Shown piece after piece: positions 1-10,162 of a DNA stretch of 64,000 bases. The position numbers and the translations under genes are program-made. Each line of letters starts with the position of its first letter. The stretch's first letter is position 1. Under the pieces are notes generated by a model. That model was given only the letters and a program-made list of their open reading frames with translations, ran no database searches and was not told where the DNA came from. This DNA is from Bordetella parapertussis (lineage in GTDB: Bacteria; Pseudomonadota; Gammaproteobacteria; Burkholderiales; Casimicrobiaceae): contig CALQLA020000015.1 of NCBI GenBank assembly GCA_943331295.2, positions 1 to 64,000 of the forward strand. Reading direction: 5' to 3'.

Positions 1-226
1 AACCCCCCAGCTTGACACCAAGAAGATCAGAGCAAGACTGCGCAATCACCCCTTCGGGCAACTGCGCCTGTTACATCGTGTGAGCACCAAAGTTTCTTGT
101 CCCCCGACTCGCCTCGCCTTTGACAGCCAAGCTCACCGGGGCCCCAGCACCTCAGTACCCACACCTATCGGTTGCTAATTTTTAAAGAGCGGCTGGTTCG
201 GACTGACCCGTTAAACACCAGCAGAG
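1..226 (-). other. rRNA operon leader (5' external spacer), transcribed leftward
   Basis: Read on the minus strand, this stretch starts just downstream of a strong promoter and carries a boxA-type antitermination signal, GCTCTTTAAAAATT, at 190 to 177. It is followed by a conserved-looking GTGTGGGTACTGAGG segment like the processing region of betaproteobacterial rrn leaders. No part of 16S rRNA is recognisable before the window ends, so the mature gene must begin to the left of position 1. The same boxA also occurs in 16S-23S spacers, but the adjacent promoter argues for the leader. Confidence 0.85.
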
Positions 227-233
227 AGGCGCG

Positions 234-262
234 ATTATAGGGACATGACAGAAAGATTGCAA
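234..262 (-). promoter_or_regulatory. sigma70 promoter of the rRNA operon
   Basis: On the minus strand the -35 box TTGCAA (262-257) and the perfect -10 box TATAAT (239-234) are 17 bases apart. The discriminator after it is GC-rich (CGCGCCTC), as expected for a stringently controlled rRNA promoter. It drives leftward transcription into the boxA leader. No Fis site or second promoter could be singled out. Confidence 0.85.
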
Positions 263-373
263 GCCTTGTCGTGCCTTTTCGTTCAACGCGCGCCCGATTT
301 CCAGTGAATCCGGGGGTGCCTCACGGGGCTTAGCGACCGCCGGGCGACCTGTGCGCTCGGACCACCGTCGCCC

Positions 374-1231
374 TCACGCCTCCGGCGGCTTCGGGTACTT
401 CCACTTGCGATGGATCCACAGCCAGTCGGCGGGGCTGTTGCGGATCTCGCGCTCCAGCGCGCGCGCGTAACGCTCGACGACGTCCGTGTCGGCGCCCTTG
501 TCATAGGGCGGCTCCGCCAGCATCGACACGCGCATCGTGTAGTGCCCCCGGCGCACGCGGTACATCTCCACGAACACCACCGGCGCCTTGAGGATCCGCG
601 CGATGGCGTCGGCCCCGACGAAGAACACCGATTCCTGGTTGAGGAACTGCGTCCAGTGCTTCGGCTCGTCGATGGTCGGCGTCTGGTCGGCGACCATCGC
701 GTAGACGTGGGCCTCGCTGCGGCGCCGGATCAGCTCGCGCGTCAGCTTCTTGTGCGGGATCGGCGTGCCGCCGAAGCGCGCCCTCGCCTCGCGCAGAAAG
801 CGATCCATCGTCTCCACCCGCTGCGGCTTGTAGACGGGGAACATCGGCTCGTCGAGATGCAGGTTGCCGGCGAGCACCTGCCACTCCCAGTTGCAGAAGT
901 GCGCGGTCATCAGCAGCACCGAGCGGCCCGCCCGCGTCTCGTTGACGACGAGCTCGGCATTCTCGACGGTGACCCGGCTGCGGATGTCGTCCGGCGAGGC
1001 GCTGTAGCTCCAGACGATCTCGGCGAAGATGTCGCCGAGGTTGCGGTACGATTGCTTCAGGATCGCCGCGCGCTCCGCCTCGTTCTTCTCCGGGAAAGAG
1101 CGCGCGAGGTTGCCCGCCGCCAGGTCCCGGCGCCAGCGCATGACGTAGTAGGTGAAGAAGAACAGGCCGTCGCCGATCGAGTACAGCACGGACAGCGGCA
1201 GCCAGGAAAGAGCCTTGAACAGGAAGCGCAT
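374..1231 (-). CDS. LpxL/HtrB-family lysophospholipid/lipid A acyltransferase
   Basis: This 285-residue protein matches the usual length of the LpxL/HtrB family, inner-membrane enzymes that move an acyl chain from acyl-ACP to lipid A precursors or related lipids. An N-terminal hydrophobic anchor (residues 1-30) is followed by the catalytic H-X4-E motif in HFCNWEW near residue 115 and a late DWLWIHRKWK segment typical of the family. The ATG at 1231 leaves only 45 bases to the divergent phosphopantetheinyl transferase, so both promoters share that gap. LpxL, LpxM and ornithine-lipid type substrates cannot be told apart from sequence alone. Confidence 0.85.
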   Translation of the reverse strand: MRFLFKALSWLPLSVLYSIGDGLFFFTYYVMRWRRDLAAGNLARSFPEKNEAERAAILKQSYRNLGDIFAEIVWSYSASPDDIRSRVTVENAELVVNETRAGRSVLLMTAHFCNWEWQVLAGNLHLDEPMFPVYKPQRVETMDRFLREARARFGGTPIPHKKLTRELIRRRSEAHVYAMVADQTPTIDEPKHWTQFLNQESVFFVGADAIARILKAPVVFVEMYRVRRGHYTMRVSMLAEPPYDKGADTDVVERYARALEREIRNSPADWLWIHRKWKYPKPPEA

Positions 1232-1276
1232 GGTGAAGCCGCGCCCGGAAAGCGCAAGTCCGTCTTGGAAGAGGCC

Positions 1277-2047
1277 ATGAGCGTAGACGAGAATGCGCTC
1301 CCCGGCAATCGCGCGCGCGGCGCGCCGAGCGCGTTGCCCGGCGTCGTCGCCGGCGTCTCGCTGTGGTGGAGCGACCTCGGGCACACCGAGGCCGCGCTCG
1401 CCCGGGCCGCGCAATGGCTCTCCGCGGCGGAGCGCGCCCGCGCCGCGCGCTTCGCGACCGAGCCGTTGCGGCAACAGTACATCGCCGGCCGCTCGACGCT
1501 GCGGGAACTGCTGGGGCAGGCGCTGCGGATCGCGCCGGCCGACGTCGCGCTGCACGAGACCTCCCAGGGTCGCCCGATGCTGGCCGCGCCGCCGGGCATC
1601 CCGGACTTCAACGTGTCGCACACGCGGGGAGGCGCGATCTACGCGATCGCGACCGGACTTTCGCCGGAGGCCCGGATCGGCGTCGACGTCGAGCACGACG
1701 ACCGGCAGGTCGCGGCGGACGGCCTCGCGCAAAAGTTCCTGACGGCGGACGAGCAGGCCACGCTCGACCCGCTCGACGCAGACGCGCGCCGCCGCCGCTT
1801 CCTGCGCTACTGGACCTGCAAGGAGGCGATGTGCAAGGCCACCGGTGAAGGCCTCGCCGCGCCGTTCGGCCGCATCTGCGTCGACCTCGAGGCCGGGGCC
1901 GCGGTCGGCCTGCGCCTTCGGGACGGGCCGGCGCCCTACCTGCCGGCGTCGTGGCAACTCCACCCGATCGCCGTGCCCGACGGATTTGTCGCGACACTCG
2001 CGATCTGGCGCGGGGGCGCCGGGATCACCCCTTCGGCACGTCCGTGA
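1277..2047 (+). CDS. 4'-phosphopantetheinyl transferase (Sfp/Gsp type)
   Basis: The predicted enzyme (256 residues) transfers phosphopantetheine from CoA to a serine of acyl- or peptidyl-carrier proteins. The family signatures are present: FNVSHTRGG near residue 115, GVDVEHDDR with the Mg-binding acidic residues near 137, and WTCKEAMCKATGEG near 185. The start is ATG 1277 behind GGAAGAGG. The length fits the Sfp subclass rather than the short AcpS subclass. It is divergent from the acyltransferase and overlaps the 3' end of the convergent SDR gene by 23 bases. No polyketide or NRPS genes are in the window, so its carrier protein is unknown. Confidence 0.88.
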   Translation: MSVDENALPGNRARGAPSALPGVVAGVSLWWSDLGHTEAALARAAQWLSAAERARAARFATEPLRQQYIAGRSTLRELLGQALRIAPADVALHETSQGRPMLAAPPGIPDFNVSHTRGGAIYAIATGLSPEARIGVDVEHDDRQVAADGLAQKFLTADEQATLDPLDADARRRRFLRYWTCKEAMCKATGEGLAAPFGRICVDLEAGAAVGLRLRDGPAPYLPASWQLHPIAVPDGFVATLAIWRGGAGITPSARP

Positions 2048-2798
2048 ACCGGCCGTGCAGCGACTCCATCTGGCGCAGCCACTTGTCGGGCTGCGCCGCC
2101 TTGCGCGCGTAGTAGTCGGCAACCGCCGGATGCGGAAAGATCAGGAAGCGCTCGTCGCGCATGCCGGCGACGGCGGCTGCCGCGACCGCCTCCGGCGCGA
2201 GCACGCCGTCGAGCCCGGCGCTGGCGCCGTCGCCCGCGAAGCGGTCGAGCAGCGGCGTGCGCACGGCCATCGGGCACAGCGCCGAAACGCGGATGCCGAA
2301 GCGCCGGTACGAGAACGCGAGCGATTCGGCGAGACCCAACGCCGCGTGCTTGGTCGTCGTGTAGACCGCCGACTCCGGCGACGCAAGCAGCGCCGCCGCG
2401 GAGAGCGTCTGCAGCAGGTAGCCTTCGCCGCGCTCGATCATCCCGGGCAGCACCGCCTTGGCGGCGTAGGCGTGCGCCATCACGTTGACCTCCCAGTCGC
2501 GCTGCCACGCGCCGAAGTCCGCCGTGCGCAGGTCCCACCCCGGCGTCAGCACGCCGGCGTTGGAGCAGAAGACGTCGATGCGGCCGAAGTCCCGCTCGAC
2601 CTCCGCGACCAGCGCCGCGACCTCGTCCTGTCGCGTGACGTCGCAACGATAGGGCAGCGCGCCGTCGGCTACCGTACCGACGTCGAGGTCGGCCACGACG
2701 ACCGCCCGCGCGCCCTCGGCGACGAAGCGCTGCGCGAGCGCGGCGCCGATGCCGCTGCTGCCGCCGGTGACGACGACGATCCGGTCGCGGATTTCCAT
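2025..2798 (-). CDS. Short-chain dehydrogenase/reductase
   Basis: A 257-residue classical SDR. The nucleotide-binding TGGSSGIG motif is near residue 11, a CSNAG (NNAG-like) motif near residue 83, and the catalytic Tyr-x-x-x-Lys is YTTTKHAA near residue 147. The region before it (LLQTLSAAAL) carries the serine. The substrate cannot be deduced. ATG 2798 is chosen because it places the Rossmann motif at the normal distance; an in-frame ATG 14 codons upstream is possible. Its 3' end overlaps the phosphopantetheinyl transferase gene tail to tail. Confidence 0.85.
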   Translation of the reverse strand: MEIRDRIVVVTGGSSGIGAALAQRFVAEGARAVVVADLDVGTVADGALPYRCDVTRQDEVAALVAEVERDFGRIDVFCSNAGVLTPGWDLRTADFGAWQRDWEVNVMAHAYAAKAVLPGMIERGEGYLLQTLSAAALLASPESAVYTTTKHAALGLAESLAFSYRRFGIRVSALCPMAVRTPLLDRFAGDGASAGLDGVLAPEAVAAAAVAGMRDERFLIFPHPAVADYYARKAAQPDKWLRQMESLHGRFTDVPKG

Positions 2799-2981
2799 GG
2801 GGTGCGGTCGATCGGGGAGAAGCCGCGAGGATAGCGCCATTTGCGCCCGGCATGGGCGCGGCCGGAACGGCGTCCGCCGGTCGTGCTTCGGGCGCCGCCG
2901 TTGCCGCGAAAATGGGACAATGGGGGGTTGATGTCGCGCAGCGCGGCGCTTTCCGCCGCAGCGATCAAGGGGGATGGCGAC

Positions 2982-3761
2982 GTGGGCGTGATGCAGTTGT
3001 TCGACCTGACCGGCAGGACCGCGCTCGTCACCGGCGGCTCGCGCGGCTTGGGGCTGCAGCTTGCCTGCGCGCTGGGCGAGTTGGGCGCCCGGGTCGCGAT
3101 CGCGGCGCGCAAGCCCGACGAACTCGATGCCGCGCTGGCCACGCTCCGCGCCGCGGGCGTCGACGGCATCGCGATCGCCGCGGACCTCGCGGACCACGCC
3201 GCGATACCCGGCGTCGTCGACGCCGTCCTCGCGCAGTGGGGACGGGTGGACATCCTCGTCAACAACGCCGGCTGCAACTGGGCGGCGCCCGCCGAGGACT
3301 TCCCGGACGCGGCCTGGCGCAAGGTGACGCGGCTCAACATGGACGTGCCGTTCTTCCTGGCCCGCGAGGTGGCGAAGCGCTCGATGATCCCGCGCCGAAG
3401 CGGCAAGATCGTCAGCATCGCGTCCATCGCCGGGCTCGCCGGCAACCCGCCGGAATGGGACATGGAGACCGTCGCGTACAACACCAGCAAGGGCGCGCTG
3501 ATCGCGATGACGCGGGCGCTCGCCGCCGAATGGGGCGAGTTCAACATCAACGTCAACGCGATCTGCCCGGGGTTCTTCCCGTCGAAGATGACCGCCGGCG
3601 CGCTCGCCCGCATCGACCGCATGGTGCTAGACCTGACGCCGCTCGGCCGGCTGGGCGGCGACGACGACCTCAAGGGGAGCGTCGCCTTCCTCGCCTCCGA
3701 CGCGTCGCGCCACGTCACCGGCCAGACGCTGGTCGTCGACGGCGGGATGATGGTGATCTAG
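2982..3761 (+). CDS. SDR oxidoreductase of the ACAD10/11-like cassette
   Basis: Classical SDR of about 259 residues with TGGSRGLG at the N-terminus, NNAG near residue 90, catalytic YNTSK near residue 166 and a C-terminal DGGMMVI. The GTG at 2982 sits 8 bases after AAGGGGG; ATG 2991 and ATG 2931 are alternatives. The stop codon abuts the ATG of the following kinase-like gene without a gap, and an acyl-CoA dehydrogenase follows, so the three form one operon. By context it probably oxidises or reduces a hydroxyacyl/ketoacyl intermediate; that is inference. Confidence 0.87.
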   Translation: MGVMQLFDLTGRTALVTGGSRGLGLQLACALGELGARVAIAARKPDELDAALATLRAAGVDGIAIAADLADHAAIPGVVDAVLAQWGRVDILVNNAGCNWAAPAEDFPDAAWRKVTRLNMDVPFFLAREVAKRSMIPRRSGKIVSIASIAGLAGNPPEWDMETVAYNTSKGALIAMTRALAAEWGEFNINVNAICPGFFPSKMTAGALARIDRMVLDLTPLGRLGGDDDLKGSVAFLASDASRHVTGQTLVVDGGMMVI

Positions 3762-4829
3762 ATGCCGGGCCGGCCAAACCCGGGCGCCACGCTGGTCGCG
3801 CCGGTGCACGCGTTCGACCACGCCGCCCTCGCCCGCTACCTGCGCGCGACGATCGGCGATGCCGCGCAGGACATCGCGGTCGAGCAGTTCCAGGGCGGGC
3901 AATCGAACCCCACATATCGCGTGACCACGGCGGAGGGCCGCTACATCCTTCGCCGCAAGCCGCCGGGCAAGCTGCTGCCGTCGGCGCACGCGGTCGACCG
4001 CGAATACCGCGTGATGTCGGCGCTCGCCGGCACCGGCGTGCCGGTGGCGAGAATGCTCGCGCTGTGCGAGGACGACGCGGTCATCGGCACGGCGTTCTAC
4101 CTGATGGAATACGTCGAGGGCCGCATACTCTGGGACCCGGCGCTGCCGGGAATGGCGCCCGCGCAGCGCACCGCGCATTTCGACGAGTTGAACCGCGTGC
4201 TCGCCGCGCTGCACGGCGTCGACTACGCCGCCGTGGGACTCGCCGATTTCGGCAAGCCCGGCCAGTACATCGAGCGGCAGGTGGCGCGCTGGTCGCGCCA
4301 GTACCTCGCGGGCGAGGCCGACCGCATCCCGGCGATGGACCGCCTGCTCGAATGGCTGCCGCGACACCTGCCGCCGGGCGACGAGACCTCGATCGTCCAC
4401 GGCGACTACCGCCTCGACAACGTGATCTTCCACCCGACCGAGCCGAAGGTGCTCGCGGTGCTCGACTGGGAGCTCTCGACGCTGGGCCACCCGCTGTCGG
4501 ACTTCGCGTACCACGTGATGGCGTGGCGGCTCACCGGCAGCGAATTCCGCGGCCTCAAGGGGCAGGACCTCGCCGCACTGGGCATCCCGTCCGAAGCGGA
4601 CTACGTCGCGGCGTATTGCCGCCGCACGGGCCGCGACGCGATTCCCCACTGGGAGTTCTACCTGATCTTCAACATGTTCCGGATCGCGGCGATCCTCCAC
4701 GGCGTGCTGTCGCGCGCCCTGCAGGGCAACGCGGCGAGCGAGGACGCGGTGGCCACCGGCGGTCGCGCGCGCCTCGTCGCGGACGTCGCGTGGAACATGG
4801 CGCGGCAATGGACAACGACGGAGGAGTGA
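3762..4829 (+). CDS. APH-fold phosphotransferase (ACAD10/11 kinase-domain-like)
   Basis: The product (355 residues) has the aminoglycoside-phosphotransferase fold: a nucleotide-binding N-lobe (YILRRKPPG near residue 65), the catalytic loop HGDYRLDN near residue 212 and the metal-binding DWELSTLG near residue 236. Proteins of this type beside an acyl-CoA dehydrogenase correspond to the N-terminal kinase of ACAD10/ACAD11 and to bacterial LvaA, which phosphorylate 4-hydroxyacyl-CoA so that phosphate can be eliminated and beta-oxidation resumed. It is therefore unlikely to be a drug-resistance enzyme. It starts directly after the SDR stop and ends one base before the next start codon. Confidence 0.85.
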   Translation: MPGRPNPGATLVAPVHAFDHAALARYLRATIGDAAQDIAVEQFQGGQSNPTYRVTTAEGRYILRRKPPGKLLPSAHAVDREYRVMSALAGTGVPVARMLALCEDDAVIGTAFYLMEYVEGRILWDPALPGMAPAQRTAHFDELNRVLAALHGVDYAAVGLADFGKPGQYIERQVARWSRQYLAGEADRIPAMDRLLEWLPRHLPPGDETSIVHGDYRLDNVIFHPTEPKVLAVLDWELSTLGHPLSDFAYHVMAWRLTGSEFRGLKGQDLAALGIPSEADYVAAYCRRTGRDAIPHWEFYLIFNMFRIAAILHGVLSRALQGNAASEDAVATGGRARLVADVAWNMARQWTTTEE

Positions 4830-4830
4830 C

Positions 4831-6090
4831 GTGGATTTCGGGCATTCGGACAAAGTGAAGGACCTGCAGGCGCGCCTCGCGCGTTTCATGGACGAGAACG
4901 TCTACCCGGCGGAACCGGTCTACGCGGCCGAGGTCGCCGCGAACCGGCGCGCGGGCAACGCGTGGGTCGCCACGCGCATCATGGAGCAACTGAAGGTGAA
5001 GGCGCGCGCGGCCGGCCTGTGGAATCTGTTCCTGCCGCATTCGGAGCACGGCGCGGGGCTCACCAACGTCGAGTACGCGCCGCTGTGCGAGATCATGGGC
5101 CGCTCGTGGATCGCGCCCGAGGCCTTCAACTGCAACGCGCCGGACACCGGCAACATGGAAGTTCTGGTGCGCTACGGCACGCAGGCGCAGAAGGACGCGT
5201 GGCTGACCCCGCTGCTCGAAGGCCGGATCCGCTCGGCGTTCGCGATGACCGAGCCCGACGTCGCGTCGTCGGACGCGACCAACGTCGAGGCGTCGATCAT
5301 CCGCGACGGCGACCACTACGTGATCAACGGCCGCAAGTGGTGGACCACCGGCGGCCCCGATCCGCGCTGCCGGATCATGATCTTCATGGGCAAGACCGAC
5401 GCCGCCAACCCCGACCGCTACCGCCAGCAGTCGATGGTGCTGGTGCCGGTGGACACGCCCGGCGTGACGCTCGTGCGCCACCTGCCGGTGTTCGGCTACG
5501 ACGATGCGCCGCACGGCCATGCCGAGTTCGCGTTCGACCACGTCCGCGTGCCGCTCGACAACATCCTGCTCGGCGAGGGCCGCGGCTTCGAGATCGCGCA
5601 GGGGCGGCTGGGGCCTGGCCGCATCCACCACTGCATGCGCCTCATCGGGCAGGCCGAGCGCGCGCTCGAGATGATGTGCCGGCGCGCGGCCAGCCGCGTC
5701 GCGTTCGGCCGCGCCATCGCCGACCAGACGGTCACGCAGGAGCGCATCGCCAACGCGCGGATCATGATCGACCAGACGCGGCTCCTCGTGCTGCACGCGG
5801 CGTGGAAGATGGATATCGCCGGCAACAAGGCGGCGAAGGCCGACATCGCGATGATCAAGGTCGCCGCGCCGACGATGGCCTGCCAGGTGATCGACTGGGC
5901 GATGCAGGCGCACGGCGCCGCGGGCGTCTGCGACGACTTCCAGCTCGCGTTCTTCTATGCGCAGGCGCGCACGCTGCGCTACGCGGACGGCCCGGACGAA
6001 GTCCACCGCAACCAGATCGCACGGCTCGAGCTCGCCGCGCATCGCGCGCCCGCTGCGGGCGCGCAGCCCGTTCCGCGTCCCGCCGGATAG
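4831..6090 (+). CDS. Acyl-CoA dehydrogenase (ACAD10/11-like)
   Basis: FAD-dependent acyl-CoA dehydrogenase of 419 residues with a GTG start. It shows the flavin/substrate loops [15 protein letters not shown] near residue 131 and GRKWWTTGG near residue 165, a helical C-terminal domain, and the DGPDEVH signature near residue 388 where this subgroup keeps its active-site acid. The last 20 residues are Ala/Pro-rich and poorly conserved-looking. As the third gene of the SDR-kinase-dehydrogenase cassette it likely acts on the alkenoyl/acyl-CoA formed after phosphate removal from a 4-hydroxyacyl-CoA. The predicted C-terminal tail of the convergent WS/DGAT gene overlaps it by 236 bases. Confidence 0.9.
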   Translation: MDFGHSDKVKDLQARLARFMDENVYPAEPVYAAEVAANRRAGNAWVATRIMEQLKVKARAAGLWNLFLPHSEHGAGLTNVEYAPLCEIMGRSWIAPEAFNCNAPDTGNMEVLVRYGTQAQKDAWLTPLLEGRIRSAFAMTEPDVASSDATNVEASIIRDGDHYVINGRKWWTTGGPDPRCRIMIFMGKTDAANPDRYRQQSMVLVPVDTPGVTLVRHLPVFGYDDAPHGHAEFAFDHVRVPLDNILLGEGRGFEIAQGRLGPGRIHHCMRLIGQAERALEMMCRRAASRVAFGRAIADQTVTQERIANARIMIDQTRLLVLHAAWKMDIAGNKAAKADIAMIKVAAPTMACQVIDWAMQAHGAAGVCDDFQLAFFYAQARTLRYADGPDEVHRNQIARLELAAHRAPAAGAQPVPRPAG

Positions 6091-7597
6091 CCGCGCGCGA
6101 CGCGCGGGCGCCGCGCGCCCGCCGCTGCGGCGTTGCCGCGGCGACCGGCACGCCCAGCGCGGCGCCCATCGCAACGAAGGCGGCGCGCAGGCAGCGCGCA
6201 TAGCGCCGTGGGTCGGGCAGCATCGCGCGGCAGCCCGCGACCCCGATCGACAGCACGCCGCTATGAAGGCACACGGTGTGCGCGATGCCGGCCTGGTCCT
6301 GCACCGCGGTGAACGCATGATGACCGACGAGGGTCGCGCCGGCCATGTAGAGCGGGACGTCCGGCCCGTGCACCGTCGCCACGGTGGTGTTGGCGCAGGG
6401 CGCCGCCGGGCTTCCCAGCCGCACCCGGTGCGCGAGCTCCCCGGCGGCACCGAGCGCCAGCGTGGGCACGAACTCCACCGCCTGGATCGCCAGCCGGCGG
6501 GGCGTCGCGTGGTGCGCAAGGGTCTTGCGGCGGCGCGTTTCGGCAGCGATCCGCGACAGCCGCGCCGCCGCGTCGGCGATGTCCGTATGCAGCGACACGA
6601 TCGCGGAATCGGCGAAGCTGCGGCCGCCGGCGATGCGCGCATCGGCCCCGCGCGCCAGGGGCGCCTCGGCGACGAGGCTCGCGGCCGGCGGCTCCCCCCG
6701 ACCGTCGAGGTAGCCGCGCAGGCCCTCGCCGATGATGGCGAGCGCGACGTCGTTGACGGTCGCGCCGTGCACGCGGTCGCGCATCCGCTCGATGTCGCGC
6801 AGACCGAACTCGACGGCATCGACGATGCGGTCGGGCGACACCGCCGCGTTGAACCGGGTGTTGGGTGCCTCCGGCGCGACAGGATGATGCGTCTCCCCGC
6901 CGCGCCGCCCGATCCGCGTGGCGAGCGCGTGCGTGCCGCGCGCGCCGGCGGCGATCAGCGGCGCCGCGCCGGCCGCGGCCTGCCGCCACCACGCGAGCGG
7001 CCGGCGCAGCGTGTCCATCGCGCCGCGCGAGACGAGGTCGGCGAAGGTCGGCGACCGGTCGAACCGCGGGGGATGCCGGGCCGGCGACGCGCGGCTGTCG
7101 GGGGAGAGTTCGTGCAGCGCGGCGAACAGCGGCGTGGACGGCGTCTCGCCCTGCGCCGCGAAGTGGACCTTGAGGCACAGCGCGAAGCAGCCGGGCGGCA
7201 GGCCGGGAATGCGGTCGAGCCCGTCGATCACGTAGCACTGCCACAGCGGCCGCGTGCGGTCGAGCGGCTGCGCGTGGAGCCGCGCCACCTGCGCGCACAG
7301 CTGCGACCAGTCGCCGGGCCGCGGCAACGCGATGTGGCGCAGGTGAAAACCGAGGTCGGGGGCGGCGTCGTCGACCCAGTAGGGCCGCGCGATCGACAGC
7401 GGCATCGAGACGATGCGCCGGCGGAAGATCGCGCTGCGGTGCAGGCGATCGGCGAAGAAGCGCTGGATGTCGGCGAAGTGGACGCGCCCCGACGGCGCGG
7501 TGGACGGGTCGTAGATCATCAGCGACGACGCGTGCATCGGCGCCCGCGGCGATTCGAGATTCAGGTACAGGCACTGCCGGCCCGTCAGCTGCTCCAT
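5855..7597 (-). CDS. WS/DGAT-family O-acyltransferase with degenerate active site
   Basis: Related to wax ester synthase/acyl-CoA:diacylglycerol acyltransferases. Family landmarks are RPLW near residue 100, ATVNDVAL near residue 295 and a C-terminal SIGVAGC. The catalytic HHxxxDG motif, expected near residue 130, reads HFAAQGE: the second histidine and the aspartate are gone. The recognisable domain ends about residue 490. The remaining 90 or so residues are Arg/Ala/Pro-rich and lie over the convergent acyl-CoA dehydrogenase, so they look like run-on translation after loss of the true stop, or a frameshift near 6130. It is the last gene of a leftward lipid operon, 11 bases after the hydrolase. 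Confidence 0.75.
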   Translation of the reverse strand: MEQLTGRQCLYLNLESPRAPMHASSLMIYDPSTAPSGRVHFADIQRFFADRLHRSAIFRRRIVSMPLSIARPYWVDDAAPDLGFHLRHIALPRPGDWSQLCAQVARLHAQPLDRTRPLWQCYVIDGLDRIPGLPPGCFALCLKVHFAAQGETPSTPLFAALHELSPDSRASPARHPPRFDRSPTFADLVSRGAMDTLRRPLAWWRQAAAGAAPLIAAGARGTHALATRIGRRGGETHHPVAPEAPNTRFNAAVSPDRIVDAVEFGLRDIERMRDRVHGATVNDVALAIIGEGLRGYLDGRGEPPAASLVAEAPLARGADARIAGGRSFADSAIVSLHTDIADAAARLSRIAAETRRRKTLAHHATPRRLAIQAVEFVPTLALGAAGELAHRVRLGSPAAPCANTTVATVHGPDVPLYMAGATLVGHHAFTAVQDQAGIAHTVCLHSGVLSIGVAGCRAMLPDPRRYARCLRAAFVAMGAALGVPVAAATPQRRARGARASRAAIRRDAERAARPQRARDARRARAVRSGCGGLRPGRPRSAACAPAHRRTRAGSRRRRPRRRAPASPSRSPGRPSSARRP

Positions 7598-7608
7598 TGC
7601 GCGCCCCG

Positions 7609-8487
7609 TCAGGCCGTCGCCGGCGACCGCCGCCGCGGCTTCGCGGCCGGCCGCGCAACCCGCGCCGTCTCCGGCGCGGGGGCACGCGGCGCGAGCGACC
7701 GCCGGTCGACGCTGAAGTCGCGCTGCAGCTCGGCGACGTCGAGCGGGTGCCAGCGGCGGCCCGCCGACCGCGCCAGCCGGTGCGCGATCAGGTAGAACAC
7801 CCAGGCGTCGAAGCCCATGCCGAGGTGCGACGCCTGCACCTCGATGTTCTGCACCAGCGGACCGGGCTTCTCGCAGGCGTTCCTCCACGGCACCACGCCG
7901 TCCTTCCTGCAGTGGAACGCGGTGATGGGCACGCCGGTGAGCGGCCGGTTGAGGAGGCGGATCTTGCGCCGGAACGCGGGATCGGAGAACTGCATCTTGC
8001 TCATCCACTCGTAGACGCGCCAGATGCTGACGTCGGCGGTGTTGCCGCTGATCGGGCTGCCCAGCGTGATCACGTCGCGGATGAGGCGCGGGTAGCGCCG
8101 CGCCAGGAACTTGGCGTAGACGCCGCCCAGGCTCCAGCCGACGAGGCTGATCCTGCGGGCGCCGGATTCGACGAACACCTCGGTCAGCCGGTGCTCGACC
8201 AGCGCCTCGATGTCGTAGGGATGCGCGGTCGAGAAGCCGAAGTTGAGCCCCAGTTCCCACGGGTAGACCTGGTAGCCCGCCTGCGTCAGGAACCAGCGCA
8301 GCGGCCACGTCGACGGGTCCCCGGCCAGGTACCCCGGCAGCACCAGCACCGCGTGGCCGTCGCCGCGCGGCGCGCGCGCGAGCGCCAGCGCGGAGAGCGG
8401 GGACAGCGCGGCATCGGTGAAGCCGACGCAGACGTCGCGCACGACGTCGAACCACGTGAGGCCGGGCCCGGCGCCCGCTGCGCTCAT
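7609..8487 (-). CDS. Alpha/beta hydrolase (lipase-like)
   Basis: A 292-residue alpha/beta hydrolase. It has the oxyanion segment [10 protein letters not shown] near residue 50, the nucleophile elbow GWSLGG near residue 118, an acid candidate in CRKDGVVPW near residue 205 and a histidine in SHLGMGF near residue 226. Such proteins often accompany WS/DGAT acyltransferases and may hydrolyse neutral lipids or esters; the substrate is unknown. The start codon overlaps the stop of the acyl-CoA ligase (ATGA), showing translational coupling. The last 45 residues are Arg/Pro/Ala-rich. Confidence 0.82.
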   Translation of the reverse strand: MSAAGAGPGLTWFDVVRDVCVGFTDAALSPLSALALARAPRGDGHAVLVLPGYLAGDPSTWPLRWFLTQAGYQVYPWELGLNFGFSTAHPYDIEALVEHRLTEVFVESGARRISLVGWSLGGVYAKFLARRYPRLIRDVITLGSPISGNTADVSIWRVYEWMSKMQFSDPAFRRKIRLLNRPLTGVPITAFHCRKDGVVPWRNACEKPGPLVQNIEVQASHLGMGFDAWVFYLIAHRLARSAGRRWHPLDVAELQRDFSVDRRSLAPRAPAPETARVARPAAKPRRRSPATA

Positions 8488-10127
8488 GCAGCCGCGCCCG
8501 GCAGCCGGTGGGTGCCGAACATCTCGCGCAGCCGCATCTTCTGCAGCTTGCCGGTGGCGGTGTGGGGCAGCTCGGTGACGAACACCACGTCGTCGGGCAG
8601 CCACCACTTGGCCACCCTGGATTCGAGGAAGCCGAGGAGCTCGTCGCGCGTCGGCTCGTGGCCCGCCTTCTTCACGACGATCAGGAGCGGCCGCTCCTGC
8701 CACTTCGGGTGCGGGACGCCGATCACGGCCGCTTCGGCCACGCCCGGGTGGGCCATCGCCGCGTTCTCGAGGTCGATCGACGAGATCCACTCGCCGCCCG
8801 ACTTGATCACGTCCTTCGACCGGTCGGTGATCTGCATGTAGCCGTCGGGATCGATCGTGGCCACGTCGCCGGTGTCGAAGTAGCCGTCGGCATCGAGGAT
8901 GTTGCCGCCCTCGCCCCTGAAATATCCGGCCGTCACCCAGGGCCCGCGCACCATCAGGTGCCCGAACGCAACGCCGTCGTGCGGAAGAACCTTGCCCTCG
9001 TCGTCGACGATCCGCATCTCGACGCCGTAGACGTTGCGGCCCTGCTTCGCCTGCAGGTCGAGCCGCTGCGCGAGCGTGTAGTCGCGGTGCTTGGGCAGCA
9101 GGTTGCACACCGTCCCCAGCGGCGACATCTCCGACATGCCCCAGGCGTGCACGACGAAGGCGCCGAACTGCGTCTCGAAGCGCTCGCTCATCGCGCGCGG
9201 CGCCGCCGAGCCGCCGATCACCACGCGCCGCAGGGCGAGGTCGCGCTTCGGATCGAGGCCCTCGGCGTCGACGTGGTTGAACAGCATCAGCCACACCGTC
9301 GGCACGCCGAGCGCCAGCGTGACGGCCTCGTCGCGCATCATGCCGTAAACGTTCTTCCCGTCGAGCCCCGGCCCCGGCAGCACCAGCTTGGCCCCGGACA
9401 TCGCGCCCGCGTACGGCATGCCCCACGCGTTGACGTGGAACATCGGAACGACCAGCAGCGTGGATTCGTCCGCGGACAGCCCGAGGCTGTCCCGCGTGCA
9501 TGCCGACCACGAGTGGAGCACGGTCGAGCGGTGCGAGTAGAGCACGCCCTTCGGGTGGCCCGTCGTGCCCGACGTGTAGCACAGCGACGAGGCCTCGTTC
9601 TCGTCGAAGACCGGCCAGTCGTAGTCGCTGTCCTGGCCGGCGACGAGTTCCTCGTAGCAGATCACGTTCGGGAGCTTCAGGTCGGGCATGTGCGCGCGAT
9701 CGGTCATCGCGACGAAGCCCTTCACCGACTTCATCGCCGGGCCTATCTTCTCCAGCAGCGCGGTGAACGAAAGGTCGAAGAACAGGTACTGGTCCTCGGC
9801 GTGGTCGACGATATAGGAAATCTGGTCGGGAAAGAGGCGCGGGTTGATCGTGTGCAGCACCGCGCCCATCCCCGACACGCCGTAGTAGAGCTCCAGGTGG
9901 CGGTAGCCGTTCCACGCCAGCGTGCCGATGCGCTCGCCAGGGCGCACACCGAGGGCGAGGAGCGCCGTCGCGACCTGCTTCGAGCGCCGGTAGACGTCGC
10001 CGTAGGTGCAGCGGTGGATCGGACCCTCGACCGTGCGCGACACGATCTCGCCGCCCGGATGGCACTGGTTCGCGTGCTCGATCAGCGACGAAATGAGCAG
10101 CGGCCGGTCCTGGATCAGCCCACGCAT
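8484..10127 (-). CDS. Fatty acyl-CoA synthetase (AMP-forming, AlkK/medium- to long-chain type)
   Basis: ANL-superfamily ligase (547 residues) that activates a carboxylic acid to acyl-CoA via an acyl-adenylate. Motifs: the phosphate-binding loop [11 protein letters not shown] near residue 187, WGMSEMSP near residue 325, [11 protein letters not shown] near residue 410, and the C-terminal catalytic Lys in [12 protein letters not shown] near residue 525. ATG 10127 is preceded by an excellent AAGGAGG. It lies 35 bases after the aldehyde dehydrogenase gene and overlaps the hydrolase gene, within one operon. Chain-length preference is not evident. Confidence 0.9.
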   Translation of the reverse strand: MRGLIQDRPLLISSLIEHANQCHPGGEIVSRTVEGPIHRCTYGDVYRRSKQVATALLALGVRPGERIGTLAWNGYRHLELYYGVSGMGAVLHTINPRLFPDQISYIVDHAEDQYLFFDLSFTALLEKIGPAMKSVKGFVAMTDRAHMPDLKLPNVICYEELVAGQDSDYDWPVFDENEASSLCYTSGTTGHPKGVLYSHRSTVLHSWSACTRDSLGLSADESTLLVVPMFHVNAWGMPYAGAMSGAKLVLPGPGLDGKNVYGMMRDEAVTLALGVPTVWLMLFNHVDAEGLDPKRDLALRRVVIGGSAAPRAMSERFETQFGAFVVHAWGMSEMSPLGTVCNLLPKHRDYTLAQRLDLQAKQGRNVYGVEMRIVDDEGKVLPHDGVAFGHLMVRGPWVTAGYFRGEGGNILDADGYFDTGDVATIDPDGYMQITDRSKDVIKSGGEWISSIDLENAAMAHPGVAEAAVIGVPHPKWQERPLLIVVKKAGHEPTRDELLGFLESRVAKWWLPDDVVFVTELPHTATGKLQKMRLREMFGTHRLPGAAA

Positions 10128-10162
10128 GTAGCGCCTCCTTGCCGGACGATTCGCCGGATTTC

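Noticed and set aside
172..240. 16S-23S spacer of an rRNA operon rather than its leader
   Set aside because: A TTGCAA-N17-TATAAT promoter lies immediately upstream of boxA in the same direction, and a protein gene instead of 16S rRNA follows on the right.
3762..4829. Aminoglycoside resistance gene
   Set aside because: The APH fold is shared, but the gene is locked in an operon with an SDR and an acyl-CoA dehydrogenase, the hallmark of hydroxyacyl-CoA kinases.
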